Source of the DNA: Branchiostoma lanceolatum
Lineage: Eukaryota > Chordata > Leptocardii > Amphioxiformes > Branchiostomatidae
Direction: 5' to 3'
Length of the DNA stretch: 64,000 nucleotides
Assembly: GCF_035083965.1 (NCBI RefSeq)
Contig: NC_089726.1
Location: 15,629,501-15,693,500 of the forward strand
Made by a program: the position numbers and the translations under genes
The notes under the pieces: generated by a model
Database searches by the model: none
Told to the model about the DNA's origin: nothing
What the model saw: only the letters and a program-made list of their open reading frames with translations
In this document: piece by piece, positions 23,401-34,420 of the stretch
How the letters are laid out: the number at the start of each line of letters is the position of its first letter
How positions within the stretch are numbered: position 1 is the stretch's first letter

Positions 23401-26400
23401 TTCAGCTCCACCTTCCAATACCATGCCCTATAGACACCATGTATTAAGAACCCACTGCCCCTACAGCTTAATAGGCTATGGGACCTTAAATTTAGTAGTC
23501 TAATTTGTACTTCTTGATCCAGTTGGGGGGTTACTGGCTTGTTGCCTAATCATTAACATTTAAACATTTATCGTGGCGTCGTGTGGCGCAACTGTAGAGC
23601 ACGCGGCTGTCAAACAATGGGTCCCGGGATCTAATCCCAGGTGCGCCCAGAGACATGTCCGAACTTGCGCCCCGACGTTGTGCCCTTGGGAAAGGCACTT
23701 AACACGACTTTCCTCACTTTACTCAGATGTAAATGAGTACCTAGCTCATCTAGGGTTAGGGACGTCCCTCGGATAGGACGTTAAATGGAGGTCCCGTGTT
23801 TGGGGAGAGCAACACCCCGCGCACGTTAAAGAACCCACCACACCTTTCGAAAAAAGAGTAGGGGCATGCCCCGGTGTGCGATGGTCCAAATCTTACAGTC
23901 CGGTCTGGGATGACATCTTGAAAAGGTGATAGTTCACCTGTTATGTCAATCCTTCCACAAAATGTGGTAAATCAAAATAAATAAATAAAACAGACTCAAG
24001 ACAGACTTAGAGTCAAAGAACAAACAAATTGAATTGGTATGGCCTCATCTTAGTGTCAGTGAAGCTCACTATGTACTCACGTGGGGGGAAGTCTTCCTCC
24101 AAGTCTGTGTCAAACTCCTCGTCCGACGCGGTGATGTCTAAGATGTCTGAGAAGGTGTGGTGAGTGTGTGAGGTGGAGGGGCGCGTGGGGGAGGAGCTCC
24201 TCCTCCTGGGTACCACCCAGTCTGTGTCACTCCCATCCTCATCATGGACCACAGGAACATCCTCATCTGGAAGGATGGAGATCAAATATCCTACATTTTC
24301 ATAAGGCCACATTGATTTGATTATATGGATGACATCCGCCCGCGCATCAATTTTCGTCCGTTTGCAAAAATAAATAAAAATTTCAGCCAAACAGTGATTC
24401 ATACAAAGCAGCTTCAAAATCAGAAAATATATGCTGTAGATTGCAAAAGAATATTTTGGAAAACGGATGCTAATATTGTAGAATGCCAAAGTCAATTCCA
24501 CAGTCAAAGAAGAAGATGTGAAAGAACAAAAATGATGAACATATCATTCAGTACACCATACTATGCGTGTTTAGTTTTGCTCATCCTTCCTGACCACATA
24601 GATTTCATAATGAAGGCACCTTTTTGTTTGCCCAACTTTATTTTTATTTGCACGCTCGCATCAGTTTTGGAGTTCTCAGAGGATGTCATCCATATAATGA
24701 AATCAACATGGCCTAACATCAAATGGTACGTACTGTTTTCTCTACTTATGCAATCAGCACTTAGAAGAAAGAGTACAATACTGCCAGTGGACTAGCCCCC
24801 TGCTGCAGTGTTTGCACAAATGTACATGTGTGGCTGGAGGGCTCTAGAAACAGATGGGCACTGCCCTATACACCAAAAGATGTGGAAATGATTTTAATAC
24901 ACACGTAGCTTATGAACTACCGATGTGGATTTTAGTAAGTGTTTTCTACATTAAGGATTTGAATTAAGATTCTTTAGAGGTAACCGGACAGCAAATTAGT
25001 CCTTTTGTCCTAGAGAATCATGCAGAATCTTAGAATAATTACCTTCGTCGACGAAATGGTTTCGTCGACAAGGTTATTCGATGGTGCTTGTCTGTGTGTC
25101 TGTTAGTGAACAGAATAAGTCGAGAACGCCTGGATGGTTTGTTGTCGTAGTTGGTGTGTCGGTGTGTATGTGGGAAATCTCAAGATGATTAGATTTTGGG
25201 CGAAGTGTTTTGCATAATTGACGAGAAAAGTGTAAAAATGTGTTACATTGTATGCTGAAGTATGTGTACGTGCTGGCTGTGTTATTCCAAGGCGTCATGC
25301 ATAGGGGCAAGGGTCCTGAGGGGTCATATTGGAGGCAGGAAACGTCAGTTACACAAATTGGCTGTCAGCCAGCTGTTGGCATTGGTAAGGTAGTCTCCAA
25401 GCAGACGTATGGGTTGGCTATAGCAGGGGCAGGTTTTGCTTCAGACTTTGAAAGGGAATTACTCAAGAAGGGCTTGGTGGATGGTCATAAATTTTTGTAA
25501 GTACATAGCTTGAGTGCTGATGTACATGATTAGATACTTATTATGCAAATCAGTATCTAATTTGCATGATTAATGAGGAAAGTTTATACATCCATCAATT
25601 TCCATGATAGGACTCTCAAACATGTGACATATGTAACTAAGGAAGAGAGAAATATTAATAGATATCAGCTTTGCAAATGAGAACCTCATTGACATAATTA
25701 ATGAGAAAAACTATAACTCGAGATGGTCTTGATGGATGGTCATGATTTTTGGTATGTAGATAGCTTACGTGATGCTTTGTATGATTGGATGATAATTATG
25801 CAAATCAAATTCTAACTCACATGATTAATGAGGCAATTTTAAAAATCTGCTGTGTTCCATGATATGACTATTCAAATATGTGACATTTGTAACTAAGGAA
25901 GAGAGGAATGTTGATAGATAGGAAATATGCAAATGTTGGCCTAATTAGCATAATCAATGAGAAACTACTATAATTCCATACTAGTAAATGACGGCAATTT
26001 CATACTTGTGGCATTAGGAAGTTGTGTGAATGTGAACACCATGGAATCAAATTATGCTAATAAGGAGGGAGCTTATTTGCATAATTGATGATAAATGTTA
26101 GCATAACCTTCTTTGTTAAGCTCATAGTCATAACAAGGAGGTTTGGACAACTTATGTTATTTGGGTGAAGAGGGTCAACTGGTATGATTGATGATTGATG
26201 AAAAACACTCCTAATACGTCAGTCATAAAGGTCAAAATCATTTGACGAAGGTATGAGGTCGTAGAACTCTTGTTCTTAATCAATTGAGTGTTGCTTTCAA
26301 ATATGTTAAGTGCTTTTTTTCGCTGCTGCCCACCTTCTTGCTTGTCTTCCTCCTTATCCTCTTCCTTGTCATCTTCAGGTGTTCTTACAGACAGCCTGCT

Positions 26401-28628
26401 GCCCCGTCTCGATGACCTGCCGGAGCTTGACCTCCTAAGGATGCCCCTGGGTGTTGACCCATGGCTGTGTGTGGGACTGGACACCCTGGGGGAAGGCACC
26501 CTTCTCTTTGGTGACGACCTCTTACCCTTTACCCTTTGAACTTTCCTCTTCTCTTCTGCAGACTTCCTAGTACTAGTAGTAGTAGTTTCCTTATTTGGTG
26601 CGGTAAAGTTGTCCCATGCTGTGGTCTGCCACCTTTGACCTTTGTTCCAGTACTGAACCTGACTTTTGACTCCTGTACTTGGCCTTGACTTTGACGTTCC
26701 AGGTGATGTTGGTGAGGTCGATCGTCGTGAACTTGAGCACCCGGATGATGTTGGCGACCTTGCCCGTCGTGTTTTCAAGTGTGACGCTGACTTTATTCTG
26801 TTGGCTACTCCTACTGCAGCTATGGCTTTTGTACTATCTCTCTCCTGGGATAGTAATAAAAACAAAGGAGAATTAGGCTTGCTCCTGAAGCTTTGCCAAA
26901 AAATAGAAAATAAACAATATTCAATGTTGATTTTCAGATTGATATAAGAACAGCTGTACATGTCTGTTTTCATAATTAGATCAAACCTAGGCTGTCAATA
27001 TTTGTGAATCCAAAGCCCGGTGGATTATACCTGAGGAAGTTCCTAATTAAGCTATTGTGTAGTTCCACCTCACATACAGAAGGAGCATTAGGTATAATGT
27101 GGCAGACTTCAGATAAAAATCACAAAGCAAACCAGATTTTAAGAAGATAACAATAACAATCCCTTACTAATGCGTCTAAATAGGTCATTATGAAGATAAT
27201 TAACATAGAAAATTGGTAAAAACTCTCTCTTTTATCTATGCCACATACTTTTCAACTTTTTATTGGTATTATATCAGATTCTGCGATAGGTATGTTTGCG
27301 TTAAACATAATAAATCACAATGATTATATTTGCCAAGGTTCTGTTACAACTTTACAACAACTAGTGATGTTCAGAAAGAATAGTTCTAATGTAGACAGAA
27401 AAATTCACTCGATGCCATGGAAGAAAAAAATGTTCAACAATATTGTTGACCTTAAGGAACACAACCTGTTGCAACATGTTATTTAGTATCTGGGGTCGAC
27501 TGGTGGACAATGGGCTAGGTAAATTTACACTGCAAACAATATGATCCCTGTGGCCTATCCGTCCCTTAATTGCCCACATAAATTTTCCAGGTAGCCCAGG
27601 TACTTATTAAGTACTTATTTCAGAAATAAATAATCTGATTTATTTAAGTCCTCTACTTTTATCTACAAATTTGTGCGTTCGCAGACTACTTTTTGGCAGT
27701 AATTGGTAATTATTAACTGTGAGGTAATAGTAAGAGCCGTTTGTAATTGAAACCGTGTTCTTTGTTGCCTGGAATGGTCGTTTTGTTGCCGCGGCTCCTT
27801 TGAAAAATCACCACGTCAGAAAACGAGTTTGATTGCCCGGAAATATCCTGACAGAACATTATTGTAGTGTTACTGGTAGTTCTTGTCGGCAAATCGCCTT
27901 GCGTTTTTCTGTTTGCCAAAACTGTTTTTGAAAACTGTAAAATTTACGAGTTTGAACCGTTTCTACAACGTCTGACAGACAAAATTCATACGCCCGCATA
28001 CTTGCAAAATTACAAAGGGGGAAGCGTTTTATTTTCGCGTTATGGACGCACTTCACAGTTGCCAATTTTGTTTTTTCAGTGTCCTGCTTTATTTGTGAAT
28101 GTCTTATTTCTAAACGAACCTGTCGCGTTAGTATTCACGCTTTGTTGGTGAACCTTGTAACTATACTAGTATGTCTAACCATGGGAAAACTAGGCACACA
28201 AGACTATGTTTTTACAAGCAACATTATCGATTTAACACCTAGGTGACAAAAAGCGAAGTTTCTATGGACGATAGGCGGTAGTCTTAACTTGTCTTTACTG
28301 CCTAGCTACGGAATGTAGACCTTCGGGCTCGTTTTCGATTAGGAAACTTACACCCATTGTTCCTTTAAGGGTGACTTAAGCTGACCCCAAACTTTCTGAC
28401 GAGTTATTTGTGACCTATTTGTTTGCGGGTAGAAAATACTGGATTAGAGCTCACAGGACGTAACGAGGGTGTAATGCTTGTTGTCTGTCGCTAATGAGTG
28501 GAAAATTAGCCTACCTGTCTGTGGGACAGAGCGCTGCTAGCTCGGGAACTTGTCGCGGTTCTTGGTCGCAGGCGTCCCAAGATCGGGTCGGCTGAGGTGG
28601 GGTAGTCGTACGACTCGTAGCTGGTCAT
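14400..28628 (-). CDS. LRRC74A: LRRC74A/B-like leucine-rich repeat and EF-hand protein, complete, 17 exons
   Basis: Exons in transcript order: 28628-28515, 26844-26334, 24266-24081, 23156-23094, 22860-22751, 22328-22221, 22067-21977, 21808-21678, 21527-21441, 21172-21057, 18230-18152, 17871-17779, 17360-17247, 16684-16595, 15415-15260, 14999-14938, 14544-14400. All joins are GT-AG and phase-consistent, giving 751 residues. The N-terminal ~270 residues are basic, Ser/Arg-rich and disordered. Then come GVVPATYL and the LGERGWRPLA stretch that aligns with the vertebrate LRRC74 pre-LRR region, about eight ribonuclease-inhibitor-type LRRs (LDLSQNQFGELGG, LDLSWNGLGDLGA), and two EF-hands with full ligand sets (DKDQSGDISAEE and DTDKNGRIDYQE). 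The last part is a charged helix. Vertebrate function is poorly known. Calcium binding is inferred from the loops. The first exon is the least certain. Confidence 0.85.
15472..15641. mobile_element. 170-bp MITE with perfect 30-bp terminal inverted repeats
   Basis: Bases 15472-15501 and 15612-15641 are exact reverse complements over 30 positions (core TTATATGGATGACATCC). The interior includes a stretch (CTGACCACATAGATTTT) shared with the longer copy at 24304-24714. Located in an LRRC74 intron. Perfect TIRs suggest a recent insertion. Confidence 0.85.
16139..16450 (+). mobile_element. tRNA-derived SINE with intact B box
   Basis: A tRNA-like head carries the B-box sequence GGTTCGAAAC at 16171-16180. 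The body contains TTGTGCCCTTGGGAAAGG and CCACCCAGGTGTGAATGGG, shared with the elements at 23222 and 23573. The tRNA-like region does not fold convincingly into a full cloverleaf by eye, so I call it a retroposon, not a tRNA gene. Confidence 0.7.
16801..17009. mobile_element. MITE of the TACTGTAA...TTACAGTA family
   Basis: Starts TACTGTAATTC and ends AATTACAGTA, with inverted internal CACGGTG blocks. A closely related copy in opposite orientation lies at 51786-52021. The interior shares ATGGACATTTTCACTGAA with that copy. In an LRRC74 intron. Confidence 0.75.
17540..17587. repeat. GC-rich inverted repeat
   Basis: CCTGGCGCGGT at 17540-17550 pairs exactly with ACCGCGCCAGG at 17577-17587 around a 26-base loop. 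It lies in a locally GC-rich block of an otherwise AT-rich LRRC74 intron and may be the end of a dispersed repeat. Confidence 0.55.
18530..19450. repeat. three tandem ~310-bp units in an LRRC74 intron
   Basis: Units start near 18546, 18849 and 19171. Each carries a GTCACCGGACGCTT-like start, ATAACTG.AGAACGTGTA.ATGGATTG, GGTCAAGGTCGATTTTGGG and GGAACTGCAATGGC. They diverge by roughly 10-15% by eye. The unit ends in TGCATAAGTAA..GAGG, which links it to the neighbouring octamer array. Confidence 0.85.
19600..20640. repeat. octamer-palindrome satellite array, about eight ~125-bp units
   Basis: Units contain AATTATGCTAATGAGGACCTCATTTGCATAAT-type palindromes near 19716, 19846, 19966, 20093, 20209, 20335, 20461 and 20572, separated by CCGTAAAGGCTACGGATGTCATAT and AGATGTAGGTACC motifs. 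The same family lies in opposite orientation at 55640-56520. It is in the LRRC74 intron between the exons at 21057 and 18230. Confidence 0.9.
23222..23470 (+). mobile_element. diverged tRNA-type SINE
   Basis: A degenerate head (GGACGAGTGGCTTAGACAC, then CTCAGGTTCAATTCTTATC resembling a B box) is followed by TTGTGTCCTTGGAAAATGC and GACTTTCCTCACTCCAC, matching the SINE body at 16200-16250. Confidence 0.6.
23573..23990 (+). mobile_element. long tRNA-type SINE with complete tail
   Basis: The head has GTGGCGCAACTGTAGAGCAC (A-box-like) and GGGATCTAATCCCAGG (B-box-like). The body contains TTGTGCCCTTGGGAAAGGC and GACTTTCCTCAC. The tail has CACGTTAAAGAACCCACC, GAGTAGGGGCATGCCCCGG and an AAATAAATAAATAAAA end. 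This is the most complete copy in the window and defines the tail fragments at 9100 and 52310. Confidence 0.75.
24304..24714. mobile_element. 411-bp relative of the 30-bp-TIR MITE
   Basis: The termini at 24304-24337 and 24681-24714 match as inverted repeats at about 31 of 34 positions and share TTATATGGATGACATCC with the copy at 15472. The interior is longer and holds the same CTGACCACATAGATTTC and GCACGCTCGCA segments. It sits beside the LRRC74 exon at 24266. The open frame across its right half is not considered a gene. Confidence 0.8.
24717..24900 (+). mobile_element. SINE body, second family, head missing
   Basis: Contains AATGGTACGTACTGTTTTCTC, CAGTGGACTAGCCCC and GATGGGCACTGCCCTATAC, matching the body of the element at 36023-36300 and the inverted copy at 41550-41772. 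Confidence 0.6.
25041..26130 (+). repeat. AT-rich repeat unit led by a GTCGAC hairpin
   Basis: Begins with two GTCGACGAAA-type arms (25041-25056 and 25060-25074) that are reverse-complementary apart from one base. Repeated AACG.CTGGATGG and GGTCATGATTTTTGGTATGTAGAT blocks follow, with several TTATGCAAAT octamers to about 26100. It resembles the 18530 and 19600 repeats in style. It lies in LRRC74 intron 2. Confidence 0.7.
26845..28514 (-). other. LRRC74 intron 1, no recognised feature
   Basis: Between the proposed first coding exon and the Ser/Arg-rich second exon. The donor is CAG|GTAGGC at 28514 and the acceptor ACTATCCCAG ends at 26845. AT-rich, no gene or repeat family recognised, although the 27867-28151 plus-strand frame is open. 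Confidence 0.5.
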
Positions 28629-30124
28629 GGCATAAACGGGAAGCTAGTACGATTCCTTCTTCTTCAAGAATGCCGTCGTCTGTGGTATCTCATCGTGCTC
28701 TAGCCGAACTGTGGACGGTCTTGCTGTCAGGGTCCTTCGGCCACGGTACTTCCGGGGTGACCAGTACGTAGGCCACTCTTGCAGGTGTATCTATGACACC
28801 TGTTACTCACCTAACGTCGACGGAAGAGTCCAAAATCAAAAGTCCTGGCCACTGTGTTCCACAGAGTTTTGAGTTCTTTTTAGAGTTTCCAACACGGCCG
28901 TATCTTCACTGACCCCCAGTCGCGACCGTCTCCAGGGTGTTTATTGGAAAGTTAATTGTCCCGAGACTGCGCACTGCGCGACAACTACCTGTTGATTTCC
29001 TCTGTTACAAGTTTTACGGCTTGAAAGGCTCCTCACGACAGACCAAACTATTTCGTTTTACGATGGGGGTGTGCACACTTGAAACCTGTTTGTTGGCTAT
29101 TTTACGATTTGGAATAGCTAACTGCCTTTTTTATTTACACAAATGGTGATTTTCATGTTATATCTGCAAGTTTTCTGTCAGAAATCGTAGTGTCGACGTC
29201 AGAATATTCGCATATCAAATGGTACAGTCCACATTTCTTTGCTTAGCCCCTTGCACAGCTATAACGGAATGTGCAGACGATATAAAAGACAATACGTAAA
29301 CAGATACACCTTTATCTGCCCAGTATCGTTCTTCTGATACAGATACAGTAAATGACACGCCCCGTGTGGTGAACAGATTGTATGTACCAAGAGGGGGCAT
29401 ATTACAAGTTAAGTCGTTTTACTGCATTTTACTAGGCAGAGGGACTTGTCACGGGCAAACCTTTTCAGTAGAATGCCAGTAAATTTTTGGTAAAAAAACG
29501 GCTCGGTTAATATCATAGTATGCTCACTAGTTTAACGACCAAATGTCTATTCCCAACCATCATATATGATACTATGACACTCGTGTGGGGAAAAACGGAA
29601 AGAAGGTTGTTGTGGGACCAATCTCGGAGTAACAGTGGAGTTGCGACAAAGACGAAAAGAAGGGCGCCACTGAATTTTTATTTCTGTTTGTTGAACTCCC
29701 TTGGCATTCTGTTTTATGTCTCAATACGAAAATAAAGAAGCCGTTGGGAAATTCGAAAATGAAGTGAACGAGGTGGTGTAGTTGTGGTCTAGGACTGTCA
29801 AACAAATGGAAAACAACTTCGTATTCCCTAAGTTATCAGATGGGGACAGATGAGCTCAACTAAGAACTGATATCGATATGTTGTGTGAAAATATTGGTGC
29901 ACTCTTTAATTCAATAGTCCCTGGCAATTATTGCAGCATCGAAAAAAATCATTGCCATATCTTTTACGTATATAAAATCGTTCTTTATTCGGTAATAAGA
30001 AATTGACATTTAGCCCATGTCACATCGGCCATAATTGGCCGAACGTGTTACACAATGGTGTATCTCAAGTGCACTAGAATAATTAGAAGTAACGTTATAT
30101 GTATTATACTATTTACATATGTAT
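28629..30124. other. LRRC74 5' leader and intergenic region
   Basis: Sequence upstream of the LRRC74 start, divergent from the receptor gene. An in-frame TAG lies 15 bases before the ATG (28628), supporting the start choice. I see no TATA box or obvious gene. Confidence 0.4.
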
Positions 30125-30219
30125 CGCCAAAAATAGTTACTCAAGCAACTGGATAAAATTTTGAAACAGATGTCGTTTCAGACAGCATCCGCTATCTTCG
30201 TCAGTAACTATTTTTGGCG
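30125..30219. mobile_element. 95-bp MITE with perfect 17-bp terminal inverted repeats
   Basis: CGCCAAAAATAGTTACT at 30125-30141 and AGTAACTATTTTTGGCG at 30203-30219 are exact reverse complements. The interior includes CAAGCAACTGGATAAAATTTTGA in register with a dispersed invertebrate repeat I recognise only by its general look. Confidence 0.75.
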
Positions 30220-30279
30220 TATCTTATTACCTGGATGTCTAACCTTCATCAACGTATGCTAATTATCATTCAAATCAGA

Positions 30280-30430
30280 AGGCGAACCCGGTGTTCCCGC
30301 GAACAGGTTTGAATTCCCGCCTGACTGTACATGTGTGACGTCGTCTCTCTTCACTGAAGCAATACATCGTACCATAACAAGGTGCACTTTACACGCTAAC
30401 CCACAGGTGTGTATGGGTGTGTCGTTAAGC
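30280..30430 (+). mobile_element. degenerate SINE fragment
   Basis: GGTTTGAATTCCCG resembles a B box. AAGGTGCACTTTACACG and CCACAGGTGTGTATGGGTG match the body of the SINE at 16139-16450. Strongly diverged. Confidence 0.4.
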
Positions 30431-30662
30431 TAGGTGTAGGTCATGTGCGCATCCACACGCAAACGATTTTATATCGCGCTGTAGAACATCTGAATCGCGG
30501 AATGACATCACGAAACATTTCTCTTGTTAAAACAGGGAATATATATACAGATATATTTATATATAGTTATGTACTAAGCAGTTTGAAACATGAATTCTTG
30601 ACGAAAGTCATGTACGTTGTGTAACGATAGAGGTTAACCAAATATGAATGCACGTCAGGGAA

Positions 30663-30707
30663 TGAGTCACTGGTATTCCCGGCGGTATGAGTCACCTTGG
30701 TTTTCCC
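30663..30707 (+). promoter_or_regulatory. two AP-1 consensus sites upstream of the first receptor gene
   Basis: TGAGTCA occurs at 30663-30669 and 30688-30694, followed by GGTTTTCCCC, about 75-117 bases before the start codon at 30780. The spacing and position fit a proximal promoter, but binding is only inferred. Confidence 0.4.
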
Positions 30708-30779
30708 CGGTGAGTATTGCATACCCTTATATTCTAGATCTTTCATAGGTTTTAGTCGCCACGTCAGTCTAGTGCCAAC

Positions 30780-32280
30780 ATGGACGAAAACCGCGGAACA
30801 TTTCATGGTGCGTCATATCTAAAAGTGAACATCTTCTATGTTTTACTGGCCCTACAGCTAGCTGTCACTTCCGGGTTCCCTACAGCCGGACCAGAAACAT
30901 TCTGCGGCGACGGTCAAGTATGGGACGACACGATAAGAAGCTGCGTCTCCTGCTCTATTTGCCGGACCTTTCCTGAGACGCCTCACTGCGCGTTCTGTCC
31001 GGAGACCGCCACTTCTCACCACATCTTAGCCTCTAAAGTAACACAGACACCATGTGAAGAAGACTCAGTCTGGGACTCCTTCCAGAATGGTTGTGTTTCG
31101 TGTAAGGTCTGTGAGACCCACCCGGACACTCCTATCTGCACAGCATGCAGCAGGCAAGGAGATTCGCCTGTATGTCCAGAAGGGCGAGCGTGGGATCCGT
31201 TCTTGGAGAACTGCATGAGCTGTACGATCTGCGAGACGCACCCAGACAGTTATATATGTCAGGTGTGCCCTACCATAGCTCCAACAGGTGAGATATACCA
31301 CACTTAACCACATACTATACCCACAGAATTTGGCGTTACTTTTTGTGTTATAACTTCTGTTTTTAGCCTAATTTTTCCAGAGCATATCCACAAGTAAAGT
31401 TTGTTAGTGTAGTCTCTCTTTCGCCGCTGTATTTTTCTTGTCGGGTAGAATTTCGTATTGTAGTTTAAAGGTGATAGTACATACGTCACAAGGTACACAA
31501 AATCACTGTTGAAGAGAATCGATCTATAGGTTTGAAAGGTGAAAACACCATGACGTATGGGAAAAGAATCACGAAGTGTTCTATTTGTTTTCAGTGACTC
31601 CAGATCCCGATGACCCTGATGACCCTGGCCAAATGATTATCATCCTAGCGGCCGTTCTGGCGTTTTTTGGCGTCTTCATCCTTGTACTTGTCGCCTTCTT
31701 CGTCGTCAAGCTCTGTGTACCTGACAGGTGCAAACGATGCATGGAGTGCTGCCAGAAGAAGCATAAAGGTATGTCCTGAAAAAGTATTTTTCTTGATCTG
31801 ATAATCTGATTACATTGTGTAACTACTACTTTTTGTTTTCGCACAGTACTAAGTATGTCTCTTACACCCGTATCCATGATACCTTTCCTTCAGATGCCGT
31901 TTGAGTTTTTATCTTGAGACATTCCCTTCCTGCAACTGTACTTACTACACTGTCACTGGACAGGTATATAACCCCATGCCAGTGATATCTGACACGTCGT
32001 TGGCCTTAGAATCCACTGATGCTTCTACATTGAACAGTGATACAGTGCCACTGTTGATTCCGTCCGCGTTGGCTAGGTCATACACACATTGGTCTATCGC
32101 CAAATTAAAATGATCTTATTTCCTTGTGTAGGGGACCAGACGAATAACGGAAAAAGGATCGCCCATCCCGCGGGCCAGGACGACAGCGGCCGGTCTTCTC
32201 TGGTGTCCAGTCGCAGCGACAGCGACACCTGTGTCATGGAACCTCTCAAGCCGCAAGACGACAAGAACAACGTCGTGTAA
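30780..32280 (+). CDS. TNF-receptor-like type I membrane protein with three Fn14-type CRDs (paralogue 1)
   Basis: Exons 30780-31287, 31595-31768, 32132-32280; GT-AG, all phase 1, 276 residues. It has a signal peptide ending near VTSGFP (residues 29-34) and three cysteine-rich domains, each C-x12-C-x2-C-x2-C-x8-C-x2-C with a Trp-Asp after the first cysteine. That spacing is identical to Fn14/TNFRSF12A and close to TACI/BCMA. An acidic stalk, one membrane helix (about 182-208) and a short tail with juxtamembrane cysteines and the motif DSGRSS follow. TNF receptors of this group bind TWEAK/BAFF/APRIL-like trimers and recruit TRAFs. No death domain is present and no strict TRAF motif is obvious. 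The downstream gene at 34421 is a tandem duplicate. Ligand and function are unknown. Confidence 0.85.
31964..32076 (+). other. possible alternative exon in receptor paralogue 1
   Basis: Bounded by CACTGGACAG (acceptor) and TTGGCTAG|GTCATA (donor), with an open frame reading VYNPMPVISDTSLALESTDA. The phase does not fit between the exons at 31768 and 32132, so inclusion would change the cytoplasmic tail. It is more likely intronic, but the open frame and splice signals are noted. Confidence 0.2.
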
Positions 32281-34420
32281 TCCGGGCAGCAAAAATGACA
32301 GCTAAACAAGGGCAGCAAACTGTGATTATCTCATGGAGAACCCTATATGTTGCAAAAATCTTTTTCAGTGCGAGATTTTTCGGTTCACTGTTGTAACAAA
32401 GTTGTTACAATTGTCTTCAATTGACGGCCCAATTGACGGCCCAATTTGTTTGAGAAGAGTTTAGAGCTTTAAAAGCAGTGATGAGGAAATATGAGATGGA
32501 GTTGTAAACACAAAAATGTTGCTGAAGAATGTTAGAGGAGGTTTCGAAAGTAGGATGGACATTCTTCAATGCAAGGTTACGTTACGTTGCAGGTTGAACT
32601 CAGCACGGAATATTTATTTATAAGGCTTTCGCATGTACATGTAATTTGAAATAGTATCATTCCCCCTATACATTTATATATATATAGATTCCTTGCCTGT
32701 GGAGATGGACATATTCGACCTGGAGAATTTACTAGAAATTCTTTGTTCTATTTGGTCTTTTTCGAAAGTCAACAGTGTTATATTACAAGCGTTTGTAAGG
32801 CTACGAGATTGTATCCAGCTCAAGTGTCAGACTTGCAGTAAAACTACATTGTGCTGATTTTTAATTACTTTCACCCCTATTTATTACAGGAAACAGGACT
32901 TCATTCCTTGATAATGTAGTGAAAACTATAAGTTATATATATATATATATAACGTTGAAATTTTGTGTCTTCAAGAAGACAGATATTTGACAGGTGTTCG
33001 TTGTCTCTGGTTTGTAATCTATGAGCATGAAAGCTTATCTTCCTAAATACCTTAAATCAAAGAGTATTAATAAGATATTCGTTTTATTTCCTCGTCATCC
33101 AACAGACTTCCTCAGTTGAATGCCTGAAGCGCTCACAGCGAACGTTCATTTTGACCCCTCTTGCGCAACTGTTATGTGCATGTCGTGGTTCAAAAACGTC
33201 GTTTTAAAGTTTCCGAACTAGGTCCAGGCATCCTCGAATTCCCATACCCTTAGAATGACCTTTAAGACACTATTTAACGCACAAATGATCAATTTTTAGG
33301 CGCAACTCGAGGAGCCATATGTAATACAGCTCAGTGGTCACCCGTAGAAGCGCCGCCTACATTCTGTACACATGTACACTGTGCATGTACGTCACTTTTC
33401 GTGCGTAAGCAGCAGTTTCAAAGGCTATAACGTTATATATATATGGATATGGCCCCATACTCAACCATTTATCCGCTTATATGATAAAGATCTGCATATT
33501 AGGCCATGACGTAGCAACGACATACTTGCAAAGTATAGGTTGACTTTATGTAGACTGGTTCATGGAAAACTGGTTCGTGGAAAACACTGCTCTATAATCT
33601 ATATGCCTAACATCTTCGAATCTATGTTGACTCAAATCACTACGTCGAACCTTAAAAGCCTAGGCTTATGGAATCTCCTTGGTCATTCTCAGCTATCCCC
33701 CCCCCCAATGAATAGCCAGTATATCGATATATCATATATCGAGATACTGTTATATCGCAATAAACAACTGTCGGATAACGTAATAGAAGTAGCTATATAC
33801 ACTTTTCTCAAGTATTGAATCGTATGTGACCCATAGTCAAGAGGTTGGTATTCCAACCGGGAGTTGTTGCATCTCCGATGTACCAAGGTAAGCAACTACC
33901 TGGTGTTTTTTCGCAACACTTCTTGAACATTCTCGAGTCGTAACACGTCATCAGCGAGTGTTTCCGTTCAAAACATCGCCCACTCACTTTCTCTTCTTAC
34001 GATGGTAACAAAGAAACGCGACTGTCATCGTCGGTTATCGTCAGTCACTTATTGGCACACTTTGAGTTTTGTGACTTTGTGAAATGGTTTGCGTAATGCT
34101 TACTTTGTTATCTATTTATTTCCCTGTATCATTTTGTTTAGATAACCGGCAGGAATTACGATAATGGCAGGCAGTCTAATTGCGCTCTGTTGCGGTCTCA
34201 TGAGCAACGTCACGATCAAAACAAGTCTCTGGGTGAGTCAAACTTGTCACGGTGATTATCATGACTAAGTTTTTCGATGTTCTCTATTGTTCAAAGTTAC
34301 TTCGTCACTGTAAACAGGATGTGAGTGTAAGGGTAAGTTAAAACAGTCAATGAAATGTATTTTTCTTCACACTAACAGTGGCTATCAAAGATTCAAGCAG
34401 GGACGATGTAGGGGAAGAAA
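32281..34420. other. intergenic region between the two receptor genes
   Basis: Contains the 3'UTR of paralogue 1, a short (TA)n run at about 32933-32951 and AT-rich sequence, then the 5' flank of paralogue 2. No additional gene is supported. Confidence 0.45.

Noticed and set aside
24325-24795. 156-codon plus-strand frame
   Set aside because: It reads through a MITE and a SINE body and has no independent support.
27867-28151. 94-codon frame in LRRC74 intron 1
   Set aside because: Plus-strand frame with no recognisable domain, within the intron of a minus-strand gene; treated as chance.
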